Part shown: positions 33,339 through 42,485 of the stretch, one piece after another
How positions within the stretch are numbered: position 1 is the first letter of the stretch
Layout of the letters: the number at the start of each line of letters is the position of its first letter
Assembly: GCA_963530295.1 (NCBI GenBank)
Contig: CAUSCF010000011.1
Location: 4,286-68,285, forward strand
DNA: 64,000 nucleotides
From: JABCPE02 sp963530295
GTDB taxonomy: Bacteria; Bacteroidota; Bacteroidia; Flavobacteriales; Weeksellaceae
Reading direction: 5' to 3'
Notes under the pieces: generated by a model
Seen by the model: the letters and a program-made list of their open reading frames with translations, nothing else
Databases searched by the model: none
Told to the model about the DNA's origin: nothing
Position numbers and translations under genes: made by a program

Positions 33339-34940
33339 TTAAAATGGATGTCTTTTTCCTTTTCTCAGTACAGAATCTTCAGAATCTCCTGATTTAGAGT
33401 GATTTTCTAATCCATTGAGGCTGATTTTCATTCCTGAAACATCCTCTTGAATTTTTTTCCATTTTTGGATGGTAGCAAGAGAAGTATGGTCTAATAATTC
33501 CAATTCTCCGAGATTAAATCTCACTTCCTTGTATTTATTTAATGAATCTAAAAACTCTCCTAGTTTCATATTATTACTAAACAGAAGGCTTCCTTTCGCT
33601 TCTACTTCTGCTATTTCAGGGTCATTATTTACTATATTCATATTCAAATGAAGGAAATCCTGAACTTTAGCACCATTCATCATATTGATAATGATTTTCA
33701 ATACAATACCAAAAGCCACACCTGCCAAAAGGTCTGTCAAAAGGGTAACTATCACCGTAGAAACAAAGATAACAAACTGCCCTTTCCCTATGTGGAAAAT
33801 GTGTATAAATTCTCTTGGATGAGCCAGATTAAACCCTACAAAAACCAGCATCGCAGAAAGTGCCGTGTTTGGTATCATCTCAATAAGTGGCACTGCAAAG
33901 ATAACCGCCAAAAGCATAAACAATCCATGGAAAAAATTCGCCCATCTTGTCACCGCTCCATTAGAAACATTGGCTGAACTCCTCGCCACCTCCGATATCA
34001 TCGGCTGTCCGCCCACTAGTCCAGAAAGCACATTTCCGAAACCTACCGCAGAAAGGTCTTTATTAAAGTCTGATTTTCTTCTGTATGGGTCTACTAAATC
34101 TATCGCTTTGGCTGTCAAAAGAGATTCGATAGAACCAATGAGTAAAAACAAAATAACATACTGCACAAAAACACCTGTTTGAGTCCACATTCCAGAAAAA
34201 TCAGCAACGAAAACTCCATCTTTGAAAGTATCAAAAATACTACCGATTTCCACCTTTTCGTTGGCACTCATTTCAAAATAAATTCCCATCGGTATCGCTA
34301 CCAAAAGGACTACTAACGGAGCAGGAATCTTCTTCACCACTGGGTTTTTAATCATTCCCATTCCAAAGAGAATCGCCAAACAAGTCAGCCCTAAAATCGT
34401 ATTTTCTCTATCAGCGTTCATTATGCTGTTTGGCAAGTGTTTTAGCAAATCTATCACGCTCATTCCTGCCAAATCATCAGGTTTAATACCCAAAAGCAAG
34501 TGCAACTGTTTAGACATGATGATAATTCCTATCGCTGCCAGCATTCCATGCACTGCCGCAGAAGGGAACAAGTCCGCATATTTACCCAGTTTCAGAAGTC
34601 CCATCACAATCTGGATAACACCAGCTACCGCAATAGTCGCCACTGCCATTTTCCAGCCAGTTTCTCCACCACCAAACGCCGCCACTGCACCTGCACCTAT
34701 GGAAATAAGTCCCGCTGCAGGCCCTTTGACAGAAAGTCTAGAACCAGCAAAAAAACTAACCACTATTCCGCCAATAATCGCAGAAACAACCCCAAAAATC
34801 GGAGGAAAGTCCGCAGCTTTAGCAACTCCCATACTCAATGGTAATGCTAACAAAAATACCAAAAACCCAGCGAGTGCGTCTTTGGTAAAATTCTCTTTAA
34901 GACCTGCCAAACCATCAGCAGGAATCTTGTTTGAACTCAT
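33339..34940 (-). CDS. SulP family inorganic anion transporter with STAS domain
   Basis: 533 residues. About twelve to fourteen helices lie in residues 20-430 (start ENFTKDALAGFLVFLLALPLSMGVAKAADFPP, SulP signature SRLSVKGPAAGLISIG). A cytoplasmic STAS domain follows (~450-510, VRFNLGELELLDHTSLATIQKW). SulP proteins carry sulfate or bicarbonate, often with Na+. Its convergent neighbour is a carbonic anhydrase, which favours bicarbonate (inference). A full promoter lies at 35005-35034, giving a leader of about 58 nt. Confidence 0.93.
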   Translation of the reverse strand: MSSNKIPADGLAGLKENFTKDALAGFLVFLLALPLSMGVAKAADFPPIFGVVSAIIGGIVVSFFAGSRLSVKGPAAGLISIGAGAVAAFGGGETGWKMAVATIAVAGVIQIVMGLLKLGKYADLFPSAAVHGMLAAIGIIIMSKQLHLLLGIKPDDLAGMSVIDLLKHLPNSIMNADRENTILGLTCLAILFGMGMIKNPVVKKIPAPLVVLLVAIPMGIYFEMSANEKVEIGSIFDTFKDGVFVADFSGMWTQTGVFVQYVILFLLIGSIESLLTAKAIDLVDPYRRKSDFNKDLSAVGFGNVLSGLVGGQPMISEVARSSANVSNGAVTRWANFFHGLFMLLAVIFAVPLIEMIPNTALSAMLVFVGFNLAHPREFIHIFHIGKGQFVIFVSTVIVTLLTDLLAGVAFGIVLKIIINMMNGAKVQDFLHLNMNIVNNDPEIAEVEAKGSLLFSNNMKLGEFLDSLNKYKEVRFNLGELELLDHTSLATIQKWKKIQEDVSGMKISLNGLENHSKSGDSEDSVLRKGKRHPF

Positions 34941-35004
34941 CGTAAAAATCTATTTATAAAATTATATACCGTAAAAAAATATTTGCAAATGAAATGCAAC
35001 GATA

Positions 35005-35034
35005 CAAATTTATATAATTTTGATTTTTTAACAA
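35005..35034 (-). promoter_or_regulatory. Promoter of the SulP gene (TTG - 19 bp - TAAATTTG)
   Basis: Minus-strand TTG at 35032-35034, 19-bp spacer, TAAATTTG at 35005-35012. It starts only 8 bp past the stop of the upstream NUDIX gene, where no terminator was seen, so read-through into SulP is also possible. Confidence 0.7.
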
Positions 35035-35042
35035 ATTTTTTC

Positions 35043-35558
35043 TTAATTTTTATTTAAAAATCTTTCAAAAAACAATCTCTGCGAAGGAAAAGCAATATCT
35101 TCCAGCTGGATGTTTTCTTTCTTAACCCAAATAGTTTCAGCTATTTCTGATTTTTCTAAATTGACAGAAAATTTTTCTTCCACACGATATTCAAAAAACA
35201 AATCCAGCGTATTATAATCTATTCCTTTGTAATGGTAGATATTCGGCAGACTCATCAAAAATCTAAGTTTTCCAGTGTCTATTTCTATATCCAGCTCCTC
35301 TTTCAGTTCCCGAAAACAGGTAAATTCTGCACTCTCATGAGGGTCTGTAAAACCTCCTGCCAAATCTAGTTTTCCTTTGGCTGGCTCTTGATTTCTCCTA
35401 GTCAGTAAAATTTCATCGCCAAAGATGACAACCACAGCCACTGCAGCAGCACAATTATGATACAAAACGAAATTACACTCTGGACAACTCCATCTTTTTC
35501 CTTGTTCCCAGCAGAGTGATTTTTTTCCACATTTTGGGCAAAAATTTAATTCATTCAT
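35043..35558 (-). CDS. NUDIX hydrolase with N-terminal zinc ribbon
   Basis: 171 residues. Four cysteines at 7, 10, 25 and 28 (FCPKCGKK.. SCPECNF) form a zinc ribbon like that of NudC-type enzymes. The NUDIX box follows as GGFTDPHESAEFTCFRELKEELDI, matching Gx5Ex7REUxEExGU except that Asp replaces the final Gly. Hydrolysis of a nucleoside diphosphate derivative is expected; the substrate is unknown. It is last in the thiL - dCMP deaminase - xerD - NUDIX operon, starting 3 bp after the xerD stop. Confidence 0.9.
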   Translation of the reverse strand: MNELNFCPKCGKKSLCWEQGKRWSCPECNFVLYHNCAAAVAVVVIFGDEILLTRRNQEPAKGKLDLAGGFTDPHESAEFTCFRELKEELDIEIDTGKLRFLMSLPNIYHYKGIDYNTLDLFFEYRVEEKFSVNLEKSEIAETIWVKKENIQLEDIAFPSQRLFFERFLNKN

Positions 35559-35561
35559 TTT

Positions 35562-36464
35562 TTATTGATTTCTTGGGTGATATTTTAAAATCGTTTCATG
35601 GAGTTCTTCCGTATTCAGATGGGTATAAATCTCCGTAGTGGTAATGCTGGAATGCCCGAGCATCTCCTGTATAAACCGTAAATCCGCACCATTCTGAAGA
35701 AGATGAGTCGCAAAAGAATGGCGAAAAGTGTGTGGCGAAATATTTTTCTGAATGTCTGCTTTTCTCACTATTTCCTTTATGATAAGGAAAACCATCTGCC
35801 GAGAAATCTGCGCTCCTCTGCTGTTTAAGAATAAAATATCGGAATGTTTGGGATTTATTTTTTGTTTGCTTCGGATGTTATTGATGTAGTTTTTAATGAA
35901 ATCTGCTGTATAATCAGCCAGCGGAACAAAGCGAACCTTGTCGCCTTTTCCTTGTATTTTGAGGTAATTTTCTTTAAAATTGATATTTGAAATCTGAAGC
36001 TCCGTAAGCTCCGAAACACGCAGCCCGCAGCCATACAAAACCTCTATCATACAGCGGTTTCTCTTTGCTAAATCGGTATTTTCTTCCGTTGCAGAAATTA
36101 GTTTTTCTATTTCTTCCAAAGACAATGTATCTGGCAGATAAAGCCCTAATTTAGGCGTTTCTAAAAGAGCCGAAGGATTGTCCTCGCGAAGTTCATCTTC
36201 CAGCAAAAAACTGAAAAATCCTTTAATGGAAGAAATCCACCTTGCCTGTGTCCTTTCGCTATAATTGATTTTTGATACTTGGTAAAGAAACTCCTGCAAA
36301 TGCTCATAAGAAATAGTAATGGGCGTAATGTTCATCAGGTTCTGCTCCGCAAAATCCTGTAATTTTTGCAGGTCGGAAACATATGCTTCTATAGTGTTTT
36401 CTGAAGCGTTTTTCTCAAACCTCAGATAATTAGCATAGTTTTCAATAGCTTCACTCCAAGTCAT
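35562..36464 (-). CDS. xerD: Site-specific tyrosine recombinase XerD
   Basis: 300 residues, the normal XerC/D length. An N-terminal SAM-like core-binding domain (~1-100) is followed by the catalytic domain: Arg in GCGLRVSELTELQ, Lys in GKGDKVRFVPL, HTFRHSFATHLLQNG, LGHSSITTTEIYTHL with the nucleophile Tyr. It resolves chromosome dimers at dif. No dif site or mobile-element context is seen, so this is the housekeeping enzyme. It overlaps the upstream deaminase gene by 14 bp, implying translational coupling. Confidence 0.94.
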   Translation of the reverse strand: MTWSEAIENYANYLRFEKNASENTIEAYVSDLQKLQDFAEQNLMNITPITISYEHLQEFLYQVSKINYSERTQARWISSIKGFFSFLLEDELREDNPSALLETPKLGLYLPDTLSLEEIEKLISATEENTDLAKRNRCMIEVLYGCGLRVSELTELQISNINFKENYLKIQGKGDKVRFVPLADYTADFIKNYINNIRSKQKINPKHSDILFLNSRGAQISRQMVFLIIKEIVRKADIQKNISPHTFRHSFATHLLQNGADLRFIQEMLGHSSITTTEIYTHLNTEELHETILKYHPRNQ

Positions 36465-36885
36465 TTTCTAATTCTTCTTGAGATATTTTCAAGGTTTCTA
36501 CTCCTGCATCTTTTAGGAATACAAGCCCTTCATTATCAGGGTAATCCTGTATATACACCACTCTTTTTATCCCAGACTGGAAAATCAGTTTGCTGCACTC
36601 TTTACACGGCGAAAGGGTGAGATATAATGTCGCCCCCTCGCAGGACTGTGTGCTTCGGGATATTTTCAGAATGGCATTTGCTTCTGCATGGAGAACATAC
36701 CATTTGGTTTTATTATTCTCATCTTCGCAGCAGTTTTCAAAACCAGAAGGCGTGCCATTATACCCATCAGAGATGATGGTTCTGTCCTTTACGATGAGCG
36801 CGCCTACCTGCTTTCTCTTGCAATAGGAAAGTTTTGCCCATTCCAGAGCCATTTTTAGGTAGGCAACATCATATTTGTTGTGCAT
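36451..36885 (-). CDS. Deoxycytidylate (dCMP) deaminase
   Basis: 144 residues. Zinc-site motifs are HAEANAIL (H67, E69) and SPCKECSKL (C94, C97), with the dCMP-deaminase hallmark GYNGTPSGFENCCEDENNKT. It converts dCMP to dUMP for thymidylate synthesis. Its 3' end overlaps xerD, and it lies 21 bp downstream of thiL in the same operon. Confidence 0.93.
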   Translation of the reverse strand: MHNKYDVAYLKMALEWAKLSYCKRKQVGALIVKDRTIISDGYNGTPSGFENCCEDENNKTKWYVLHAEANAILKISRSTQSCEGATLYLTLSPCKECSKLIFQSGIKRVVYIQDYPDNEGLVFLKDAGVETLKISQEELENDLE

Positions 36886-36906
36886 AAGTTTTATTTTTAA
36901 TTCTGA

Positions 36907-37974
36907 TTATTCGGTTTTCTTTTTGCTCTTTAAATAAGCATCCCAGCCCTGCGCTGTAAGTTCGGCAAGTTCATTAGACCCTCTGAGAACCAAATAATTT
37001 CCCTGCTCTTCCTCCACAGCATGCCCGATGATGGTAAAATCTGGATTGTTTTTAATTTTATCAAAATCACTTTGAGATATGGTAAACAGCAGTTCATAGT
37101 CCTCTCCCCCATTCAGCGCTGTCATCACAGGATTGAGATTAAACTCATCCGCTGTGCTTATGGTAAGCTCATCCATCGGGATTTTTTCCTCATAAATTCT
37201 AAAACCAACCTTTGACCTATCAGAAAGATGCAGAACTTCTGATGCCAGCCCGTCGGAAATGTCTATCATAGAGGTAGGTTTCACGCCCAATTCTTCTAAA
37301 ATCTCTTTAATATCTGCTCGCACCTCTGGTTTTAGCTGGCGCTCCAAAATATAGTCATAGCCTTCCATCTCTGGCTGCATATTAGGATTTTTGAGATAAA
37401 CAGAATGCTCTCTCTCCAAAATCTGCAAGCCCATATACGCTCCTCCTAAATCACCAGTAACTACCAGTAAATCATTCGGTTTTGCTCCATTTCGGTTGAT
37501 TATTTTTTCAGAACTTTCCAGTCCTATTGCAGTGACATTTATTACTAATCCCGTTTGAGAACTGGTAGTATCGCCACCTACTAAATCCACCTTATATCGT
37601 CGGCATGCCAACTGAATTCCTGCATAAATTTCCTCCAAGGCCTCCACAGGAAAGCGATTAGAAACTGCTACCGAAATCATAATCTGAGTAGGAACAGCAT
37701 TCATAGAAATAATATCGCTGATTCCTGCCACTACGACCTTATAGCCCAAATGTTTCAGAGGAACATATCCTAAATTAAAATCCACTCCCTCTGTAAACAT
37801 ATCTGTGCTGACAAGAACTTTTTTCCCTTCGGCATTAATGATAGCTGCATCATCTCCTACACCCAATTCTGTAGAGGTGTTCTCAACAGGGAAAAACTGT
37901 GTCAGATGTTTTATAAGCCCAAATTCGCCCAATGCAGAAATAGGTGTAAGTTCTTGATTTTTATTTTCAAACAT
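36907..37974 (-). CDS. thiL: Thiamine-monophosphate kinase
   Basis: 355 residues from the ATG at 37974 (MFENKNQELTPISALGEFGLI). An upstream in-frame ATG at 37998 lies inside the -7 element and is rejected. ThiL phosphorylates thiamine monophosphate to the cofactor TPP. Motifs include GVGDDAAII (ATP/Mg), VSTDMFTEGVDF, VAGISDIISMNA, LVGGDTTSS, VTGDLGGAYMGL and MIDISDGLASE. It is the first gene of a four-gene operon with dCMP deaminase, xerD and NUDIX, a set without obvious pathway links. Confidence 0.95.
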   Translation of the reverse strand: MFENKNQELTPISALGEFGLIKHLTQFFPVENTSTELGVGDDAAIINAEGKKVLVSTDMFTEGVDFNLGYVPLKHLGYKVVVAGISDIISMNAVPTQIMISVAVSNRFPVEALEEIYAGIQLACRRYKVDLVGGDTTSSQTGLVINVTAIGLESSEKIINRNGAKPNDLLVVTGDLGGAYMGLQILEREHSVYLKNPNMQPEMEGYDYILERQLKPEVRADIKEILEELGVKPTSMIDISDGLASEVLHLSDRSKVGFRIYEEKIPMDELTISTADEFNLNPVMTALNGGEDYELLFTISQSDFDKIKNNPDFTIIGHAVEEEQGNYLVLRGSNELAELTAQGWDAYLKSKKKTE

Positions 37975-37995
37975 AATTTTCAGTAATTTTAGCCG

Positions 37996-38003
37996 CAAAG
38001 GTA
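37996..38003 (-). promoter_or_regulatory. -7 element (TACCTTTG) of the thiL operon
   Basis: Minus-strand TACCTTTG 21 bp before the ATG at 37974; it fixes the choice of start codon. Confidence 0.6.
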
Positions 38004-38196
38004 GTAAATCTCAACATCAAAAAAGATAAAATCCAGAAATGAACCCTTTATTTAATCTTGGTTGTTTCAGTTTTTTTAATTCTCTGATTGCTTCTTTTTC
38101 AGAAAAATACCCTTCTCGCTTTTTCCATCAAAACTAACAAAAATTTTATATTTTGAAAGTTTTTGTTAATTTTAAACCCATTAAAAATCATATCTC

Positions 38197-40194
38197 ATGA
38201 ATTTAAAGTATACAGCATTAGCTATTGCCGCTCCTCTGTTGATGAACGCACAGGAAGTGATGACGCCAGAAACCCTCTGGAAGCTAAGAAAAATAAGCGT
38301 TCAAGGAGCTTCTCCAGACCATTCACTAGTTGTTTACAGAACCAGCCAGACTGATTTGGAGACAGAAAAAAATGTTCACAAAACCTATTTGTTAAACACA
38401 TCTTCCTCACAAAGTGTTCCGTTTGATTTAGGAAAAAAATCCTTTATCCAATGGGATAAAAACGGAATTTATGCCCTTGAAGATGGAAAAATCTACCGTT
38501 CTAGTGACAATGGAAAATCTTGGAAAGAATTCTATACCATTGGGAAAGATGCCCAAAATATTAAGGTTTCTCCCGATGGACAAAAGGTTGCTTTCAGTAG
38601 AGAAGTTCAACTAGAAAAAATCTACAGCAAAGATAAATACAGCGATGTTCCTAACTCCTCTGCGCAAGTCTATACAGACCTAAACCACCGCCACTGGGAC
38701 ACTTGGTATGCAGGGAAATACAATCATATTTTCGTAGCCAGTGTTAAAGAAAATCCTAACGCAGCCAAAGATTTACTAGAAGGAAAAGCCTATGACTCTC
38801 CTCAAAAGCCTTTCGGTGGAGGGGAAGATTTCATTTGGTCACCTGATGCTAAACACATCATCTATGTTACTAAGGCAAAAACTGGAAAAGAGTATGCTGT
38901 CAGCACCAATACAGACATATTCCTATACGAGCTGGAAACAGGAAAAACCAGCAATCTTACAGAAGGAATGATGGGATACGATATAAACCCTAAATTCAGC
39001 CCAAATGGGAAATATCTTCTTTGGCAAAGTATGGCAAGAGATGGCTATGAAGCCGATAAAAACGATATCTATGTGATGGATTGGGGAAATAGAAGTAAAA
39101 CCAACCTTACTAAAAACTGGGATGACAGCGTAACGGGAGATGTCTTCTGGGCTAATGACTCTCAGAATATCTATTTCACAGCTGCTTTCAGAGGAACTAA
39201 GCAGTTATTTACCGTTAATCAAAACAAAACCGTAAAACAAGTTACAAAAGGTGATTTTGATGTAAATACCGTTTTTGCACAAAATAAAAATTCACTTTTA
39301 GTGAATAGAAATGATGCTTTCCACAGCCCTGAACTCTATTCTGTTGATTTAAAAAATGGAAAAATGAAGCAGGTAACGGATGTCAATGCTGATTTTTACC
39401 AAAAACTAAAATTAGGTCATTCTGAACTAAAAATGGTAAAAACTACCGATGGTAAGGAAATGGGCGTATGGTTCCACTACCCACCAAATTTTGACCCAAA
39501 CAAAAAATATCCTGCACTTCTATACTGCCAAGGAGGGCCGCAGTCTGCTCTTACGCCATATTTCAGCCTAAGATGGAATTTCTCACTGATGACTGCCAAT
39601 GACTATATCGTAATCGCTCCTAACCGTAGAGGTATGCCAGGATGGGGAACAAAATGGAATGAACAAATCAGCCAAGACTGGGGAGGTCAATCCATCCAAG
39701 ACTACCTGTCTGCGGCAGACTTTGCGAAAGAACTTCCATACATAGACAAGGACAGAATGGGTGCTGTGGGAGCTAGCTACGGAGGTTATTCTGTACTGAT
39801 GCTGGCTGGAGTCCACCAAAATAGATTCAAAACTTTCATCTCTCACAATGGGCTTTTTGATACTAAATCTTGGTATGGTACTACCGAAGAGCTTTGGTTC
39901 GCAAATTGGGATATGGGAGGCTCTCCTTGGGACAATCCTTCTTCAAAATCTTACACTAAATTCAATCCAAGCAGCTATGTGAACAACTGGAATACACCGA
40001 TAATGATTATCCAAGGAAATATGGATTTCAGAGTTCCGTATGAACAGGGACAACAGGCATTCCAAGTGGCAAGGCTTAAAAACATCAAATCTAAATTCTT
40101 ATACTTCCCAGATGAAAACCACTGGGTGCTAAAACCTCAGAATGCCTTAGTATGGCAAAGAGAGTTCTTTAGTTGGTTAAAGGAGACTTTATAA
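38197..40194 (+). CDS. S9 family secreted peptidase (dipeptidyl-peptidase-like)
   Basis: 665 residues with a short signal peptide (MNLKYTALAIAAPLLMNAQ). A beta-propeller with WD40/PD40-like blades occupies roughly 40-390, and the alpha/beta hydrolase follows. The triad is Ser527 in GASYGGY, Asp610 in QGNMDFRVPY and His642 in DENHW. It resembles the DPP-like S9C group that removes dipeptides in the periplasm. Together with the POT carrier it fits peptide nutrition. It is divergent from thiL with a 222-bp gap; no full promoter consensus was seen there. Its terminator overlaps its own stop codon. Confidence 0.93.
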   Translation: MNLKYTALAIAAPLLMNAQEVMTPETLWKLRKISVQGASPDHSLVVYRTSQTDLETEKNVHKTYLLNTSSSQSVPFDLGKKSFIQWDKNGIYALEDGKIYRSSDNGKSWKEFYTIGKDAQNIKVSPDGQKVAFSREVQLEKIYSKDKYSDVPNSSAQVYTDLNHRHWDTWYAGKYNHIFVASVKENPNAAKDLLEGKAYDSPQKPFGGGEDFIWSPDAKHIIYVTKAKTGKEYAVSTNTDIFLYELETGKTSNLTEGMMGYDINPKFSPNGKYLLWQSMARDGYEADKNDIYVMDWGNRSKTNLTKNWDDSVTGDVFWANDSQNIYFTAAFRGTKQLFTVNQNKTVKQVTKGDFDVNTVFAQNKNSLLVNRNDAFHSPELYSVDLKNGKMKQVTDVNADFYQKLKLGHSELKMVKTTDGKEMGVWFHYPPNFDPNKKYPALLYCQGGPQSALTPYFSLRWNFSLMTANDYIVIAPNRRGMPGWGTKWNEQISQDWGGQSIQDYLSAADFAKELPYIDKDRMGAVGASYGGYSVLMLAGVHQNRFKTFISHNGLFDTKSWYGTTEELWFANWDMGGSPWDNPSSKSYTKFNPSSYVNNWNTPIMIIQGNMDFRVPYEQGQQAFQVARLKNIKSKFLYFPDENHWVLKPQNALVWQREFFSWLKETL

Positions 40195-40204
40195 AGTCTC
40201 CTTT
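40179..40204 (+). terminator. Terminator palindrome overlapping the S9 peptidase stop codon
   Basis: Perfect 26-bp palindrome (AAAGGAGACTTTA and its complement) containing the TAA at 40192-40194, followed by CTTTTTT. Confidence 0.85.
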
Positions 40205-40225
40205 CTTTTTTATATCATCAAAACT

Positions 40226-40262
40226 AAAATAGTCCTTACCAATAATTGATAAGGACTATTTT
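40226..40262. terminator. Hairpin terminator of the ribosomal operon
   Basis: Perfect 13-bp stem AAAATAGTCCTTA/TAAGGACTATTTT with an 11-nt loop, 20 bp past the rplQ stop codon. Confidence 0.85.
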
Positions 40263-40282
40263 TTATAATTAGTTGTAAAAAC

Positions 40283-40768
40283 TTATTCTCCTGCTTTTTC
40301 AGCTGATTCTTCTGCTTTTACTTCAGTAGCTTCAGAAGTTTCTTTTTTAGAAGAAGATCTTCTACTTCTTCTTGTAGTCTTCTTAGCTTCTGATTTTGCA
40401 CTGTATAGTTCATTGAAATCAACTAGCTCTATCATAGCTGTATCAGCACCATCTCCAAGTCTGAATCCTGTTTTGATGATTCTGCAATATCCTCCATTTC
40501 TTTCAGCGATTTTTGGAGCAATTGTTCTGAATAATTCAGTAACTGCTTCTTTATTCTGAAGGTAAGAGAATACTGTTCTTCTATTGTGTGTAGTATCTTC
40601 TTTTGATTTAGTCAAAAGAGGTTCTATATACACTCTAAGAGCTTTAGCTTTAGCTACAGTAGTGTTTATTCTTTTATGTTCTATAAGAGAACATGCCATA
40701 TTGGAAAGTAATGCTTTTCTATGAGAGGCAGTTCTTCCTAAATGATTAAATTTCTTTCCGTGTCTCAT
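40283..40768 (-). CDS. rplQ: 50S ribosomal protein L17
   Basis: 161 residues. The first ~118 residues are the L17 core (MRHGKKFNHLGRTASHRKALLSNMACSLIEHKRI..). The remaining ~40 are a low-complexity Lys/Ser/Arg then Glu/Ala tail (RRSRRSSSKKETSEATE..). It is the last gene of the operon, 9 bp after rpoA. Confidence 0.96.
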   Translation of the reverse strand: MRHGKKFNHLGRTASHRKALLSNMACSLIEHKRINTTVAKAKALRVYIEPLLTKSKEDTTHNRRTVFSYLQNKEAVTELFRTIAPKIAERNGGYCRIIKTGFRLGDGADTAMIELVDFNELYSAKSEAKKTTRRSRRSSSKKETSEATEVKAEESAEKAGE

Positions 40769-40777
40769 GATATAAAA

Positions 40778-41773
40778 TTATTTATCAGCGTCTAATTTAT
40801 ATTTGCTAACATCAAATCCGAAGTTCAAACCTTTTGAATGAACTAATTCTTCTAATTCTGTTAGCGATTTTTTACCAAAATTTCTAAATTTCATCAAATC
40901 AGACTTACTGAATGAAACCAATTCTCCAAGCGTTTCTACTTCTGCTGCTTTCAAGCAATTGATTGCTCTTACAGACAGATCCATATCTACTAACTTGGAT
41001 TTCAATAATTGTCTTATATGAAGTGTTTCTTCATCGTATTGGATAGATGCTTTTACTGCTTCTGTCTCTAGTGTTATTCTTTCATCAGAGAATAACATAA
41101 AGTGATAAATCAATATCTTGGAAGCTTCTGTCAAAGCATTTTGAGGAGAGATAGAACCGTCTGTCTCTATGTCCAAAACTAGTTTTTCGTAGTCTGTTTT
41201 CTGCTCCACACGATAGTTTTCAACACTATACTGAACCTTCTTAATAGGTGTATAAATAGAGTCAATAGCGATAGTCCCAATAGGAGCATTATTTAATTTA
41301 TTTTGCTCAGAAGGAACATATCCTCTACCTTTATCTATATTAAATTTAATATCAAACGACACATTTTTTGCCATATTACAGATAACCAAATCTGGATTTA
41401 ACACCTCAAATCCTTTGATGAATTTAGAGAAATCTCCAGCAGTTACTGTTGTTTGATTAGAAACTTTAACACTTACTTGTTCAGCAGGAGCATTTTCTGT
41501 TGTAGCCTTTAATCTTAACTGTTTAAGGTTAAGGATTATTTCAGTTACATCCTCAATTACTCCTGGAATTGTTGAAAACTCATGCTCTACTCCTTCTATC
41601 TTAATAGATGTAATAGCATATCCTTCGAGAGAAGATAACAAGACTCTCCTCAAAGCATTACCGATAGTTGTTCCAAATCCAGGTTCTAGCGGTCTGAATT
41701 CAAACTGACCTCTAGTTTCTGTAGAGTTTAGAAGTATTACTTTATCGGGTTTTATGAATTGTAAAATTGCCAT
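40778..41773 (-). CDS. rpoA: RNA polymerase alpha subunit
   Basis: 331 residues. The N-terminal dimerisation domain (LEPGFGTTIGNALRRVLLSSLEGYAI) is linked to a C-terminal HhH domain (LVDMDLSVRAINCLKAAEVETLGELVSFSKSDLMKFRNFGKKSLTELEELV) that contacts DNA and regulators. Length is normal. It sits between rpsD (35-bp gap) and rplQ as in most bacteria. Confidence 0.98.
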   Translation of the reverse strand: MAILQFIKPDKVILLNSTETRGQFEFRPLEPGFGTTIGNALRRVLLSSLEGYAITSIKIEGVEHEFSTIPGVIEDVTEIILNLKQLRLKATTENAPAEQVSVKVSNQTTVTAGDFSKFIKGFEVLNPDLVICNMAKNVSFDIKFNIDKGRGYVPSEQNKLNNAPIGTIAIDSIYTPIKKVQYSVENYRVEQKTDYEKLVLDIETDGSISPQNALTEASKILIYHFMLFSDERITLETEAVKASIQYDEETLHIRQLLKSKLVDMDLSVRAINCLKAAEVETLGELVSFSKSDLMKFRNFGKKSLTELEELVHSKGLNFGFDVSKYKLDADK

Positions 41774-41808
41774 ATAAAATTGGGTTGAGCAAGAATTTGA
41801 TTAAAAAA

Positions 41809-42417
41809 TTATTTAGAATATAACTCGACGATTAACTGTTCCTTGATATCTTCAGGAATCTGTAATCTTTCAGGAGTAGAAATAAATACTCCTTCTCTCT
41901 TTTCGTCGTTATATTGTAACCACTCATAGTTTGATTTAGATGCTAATGCATCTGCTACAACTTCAAGTGATTTAGACTTAGCTCTTACTGCAACAACATC
42001 TCCTGCTTTTAGAGAATATGATGGAATATTTACCAATTCTCCATTTACAGTGATATGTCTGTGTGAAACCAATTGTCTTGCAGCTGCTCTAGTCTTAGCA
42101 AAACCTAATCTATATACAACATTATCCAATCTAGATTCACAAAGTTGTAACAAAACTTCACCTGTTACACCTTTACTTCTATGAGCCTTATCAAACATAT
42201 TCGCAAATTGTTTTTCTAAGATTCCATAGATATATTTAACTTTTTGTTTTTCAGCTAACTGAACTGCGTATTCAGATTTTTTAGCTCCTCTTCTTTTATT
42301 TGGTCCGTGTTGACCTGGAGGTTGATTTCTTCTTTTTTCAAAACTTTTATCATCTCCATAAATTGCTACACCAAATTTTCTAGCAATTTTTGTTTTAGGT
42401 CCAATATATCTTGCCAT
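41809..42417 (-). CDS. rpsD: 30S ribosomal protein S4
   Basis: 202 residues. The N-terminus (MARYIGPKTKIARKFG) lacks zinc cysteines. The S4 RNA-binding domain reads LCESRLDNVVYRLGFAKTRAAARQLVSHRHITVNG. It is a primary 16S rRNA binder. In E. coli S4 autoregulates its operon; a 68-bp gap separates it from rpsK here, but no pseudoknot was identified. Confidence 0.97.
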   Translation of the reverse strand: MARYIGPKTKIARKFGVAIYGDDKSFEKRRNQPPGQHGPNKRRGAKKSEYAVQLAEKQKVKYIYGILEKQFANMFDKAHRSKGVTGEVLLQLCESRLDNVVYRLGFAKTRAAARQLVSHRHITVNGELVNIPSYSLKAGDVVAVRAKSKSLEVVADALASKSNYEWLQYNDEKREGVFISTPERLQIPEDIKEQLIVELYSK

Positions 42418-42485
42418 ATGATTTTAGATTTGACATCTGATACTGCATTCTTATAAATTAAAAATGAAATACCAAATTTTTATTA

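Noticed and set aside
34423..34959. Long open frame opposite the SulP gene
   Set aside because: It is an antisense shadow of an intact, well-recognised gene, with low-complexity Ala/Pro composition.
35562..36464. Tyrosine recombinase as a sign of a prophage or integron
   Set aside because: Length and motifs are those of housekeeping XerD, the gene is inside an operon with thiL, and no att sites or phage genes are nearby.
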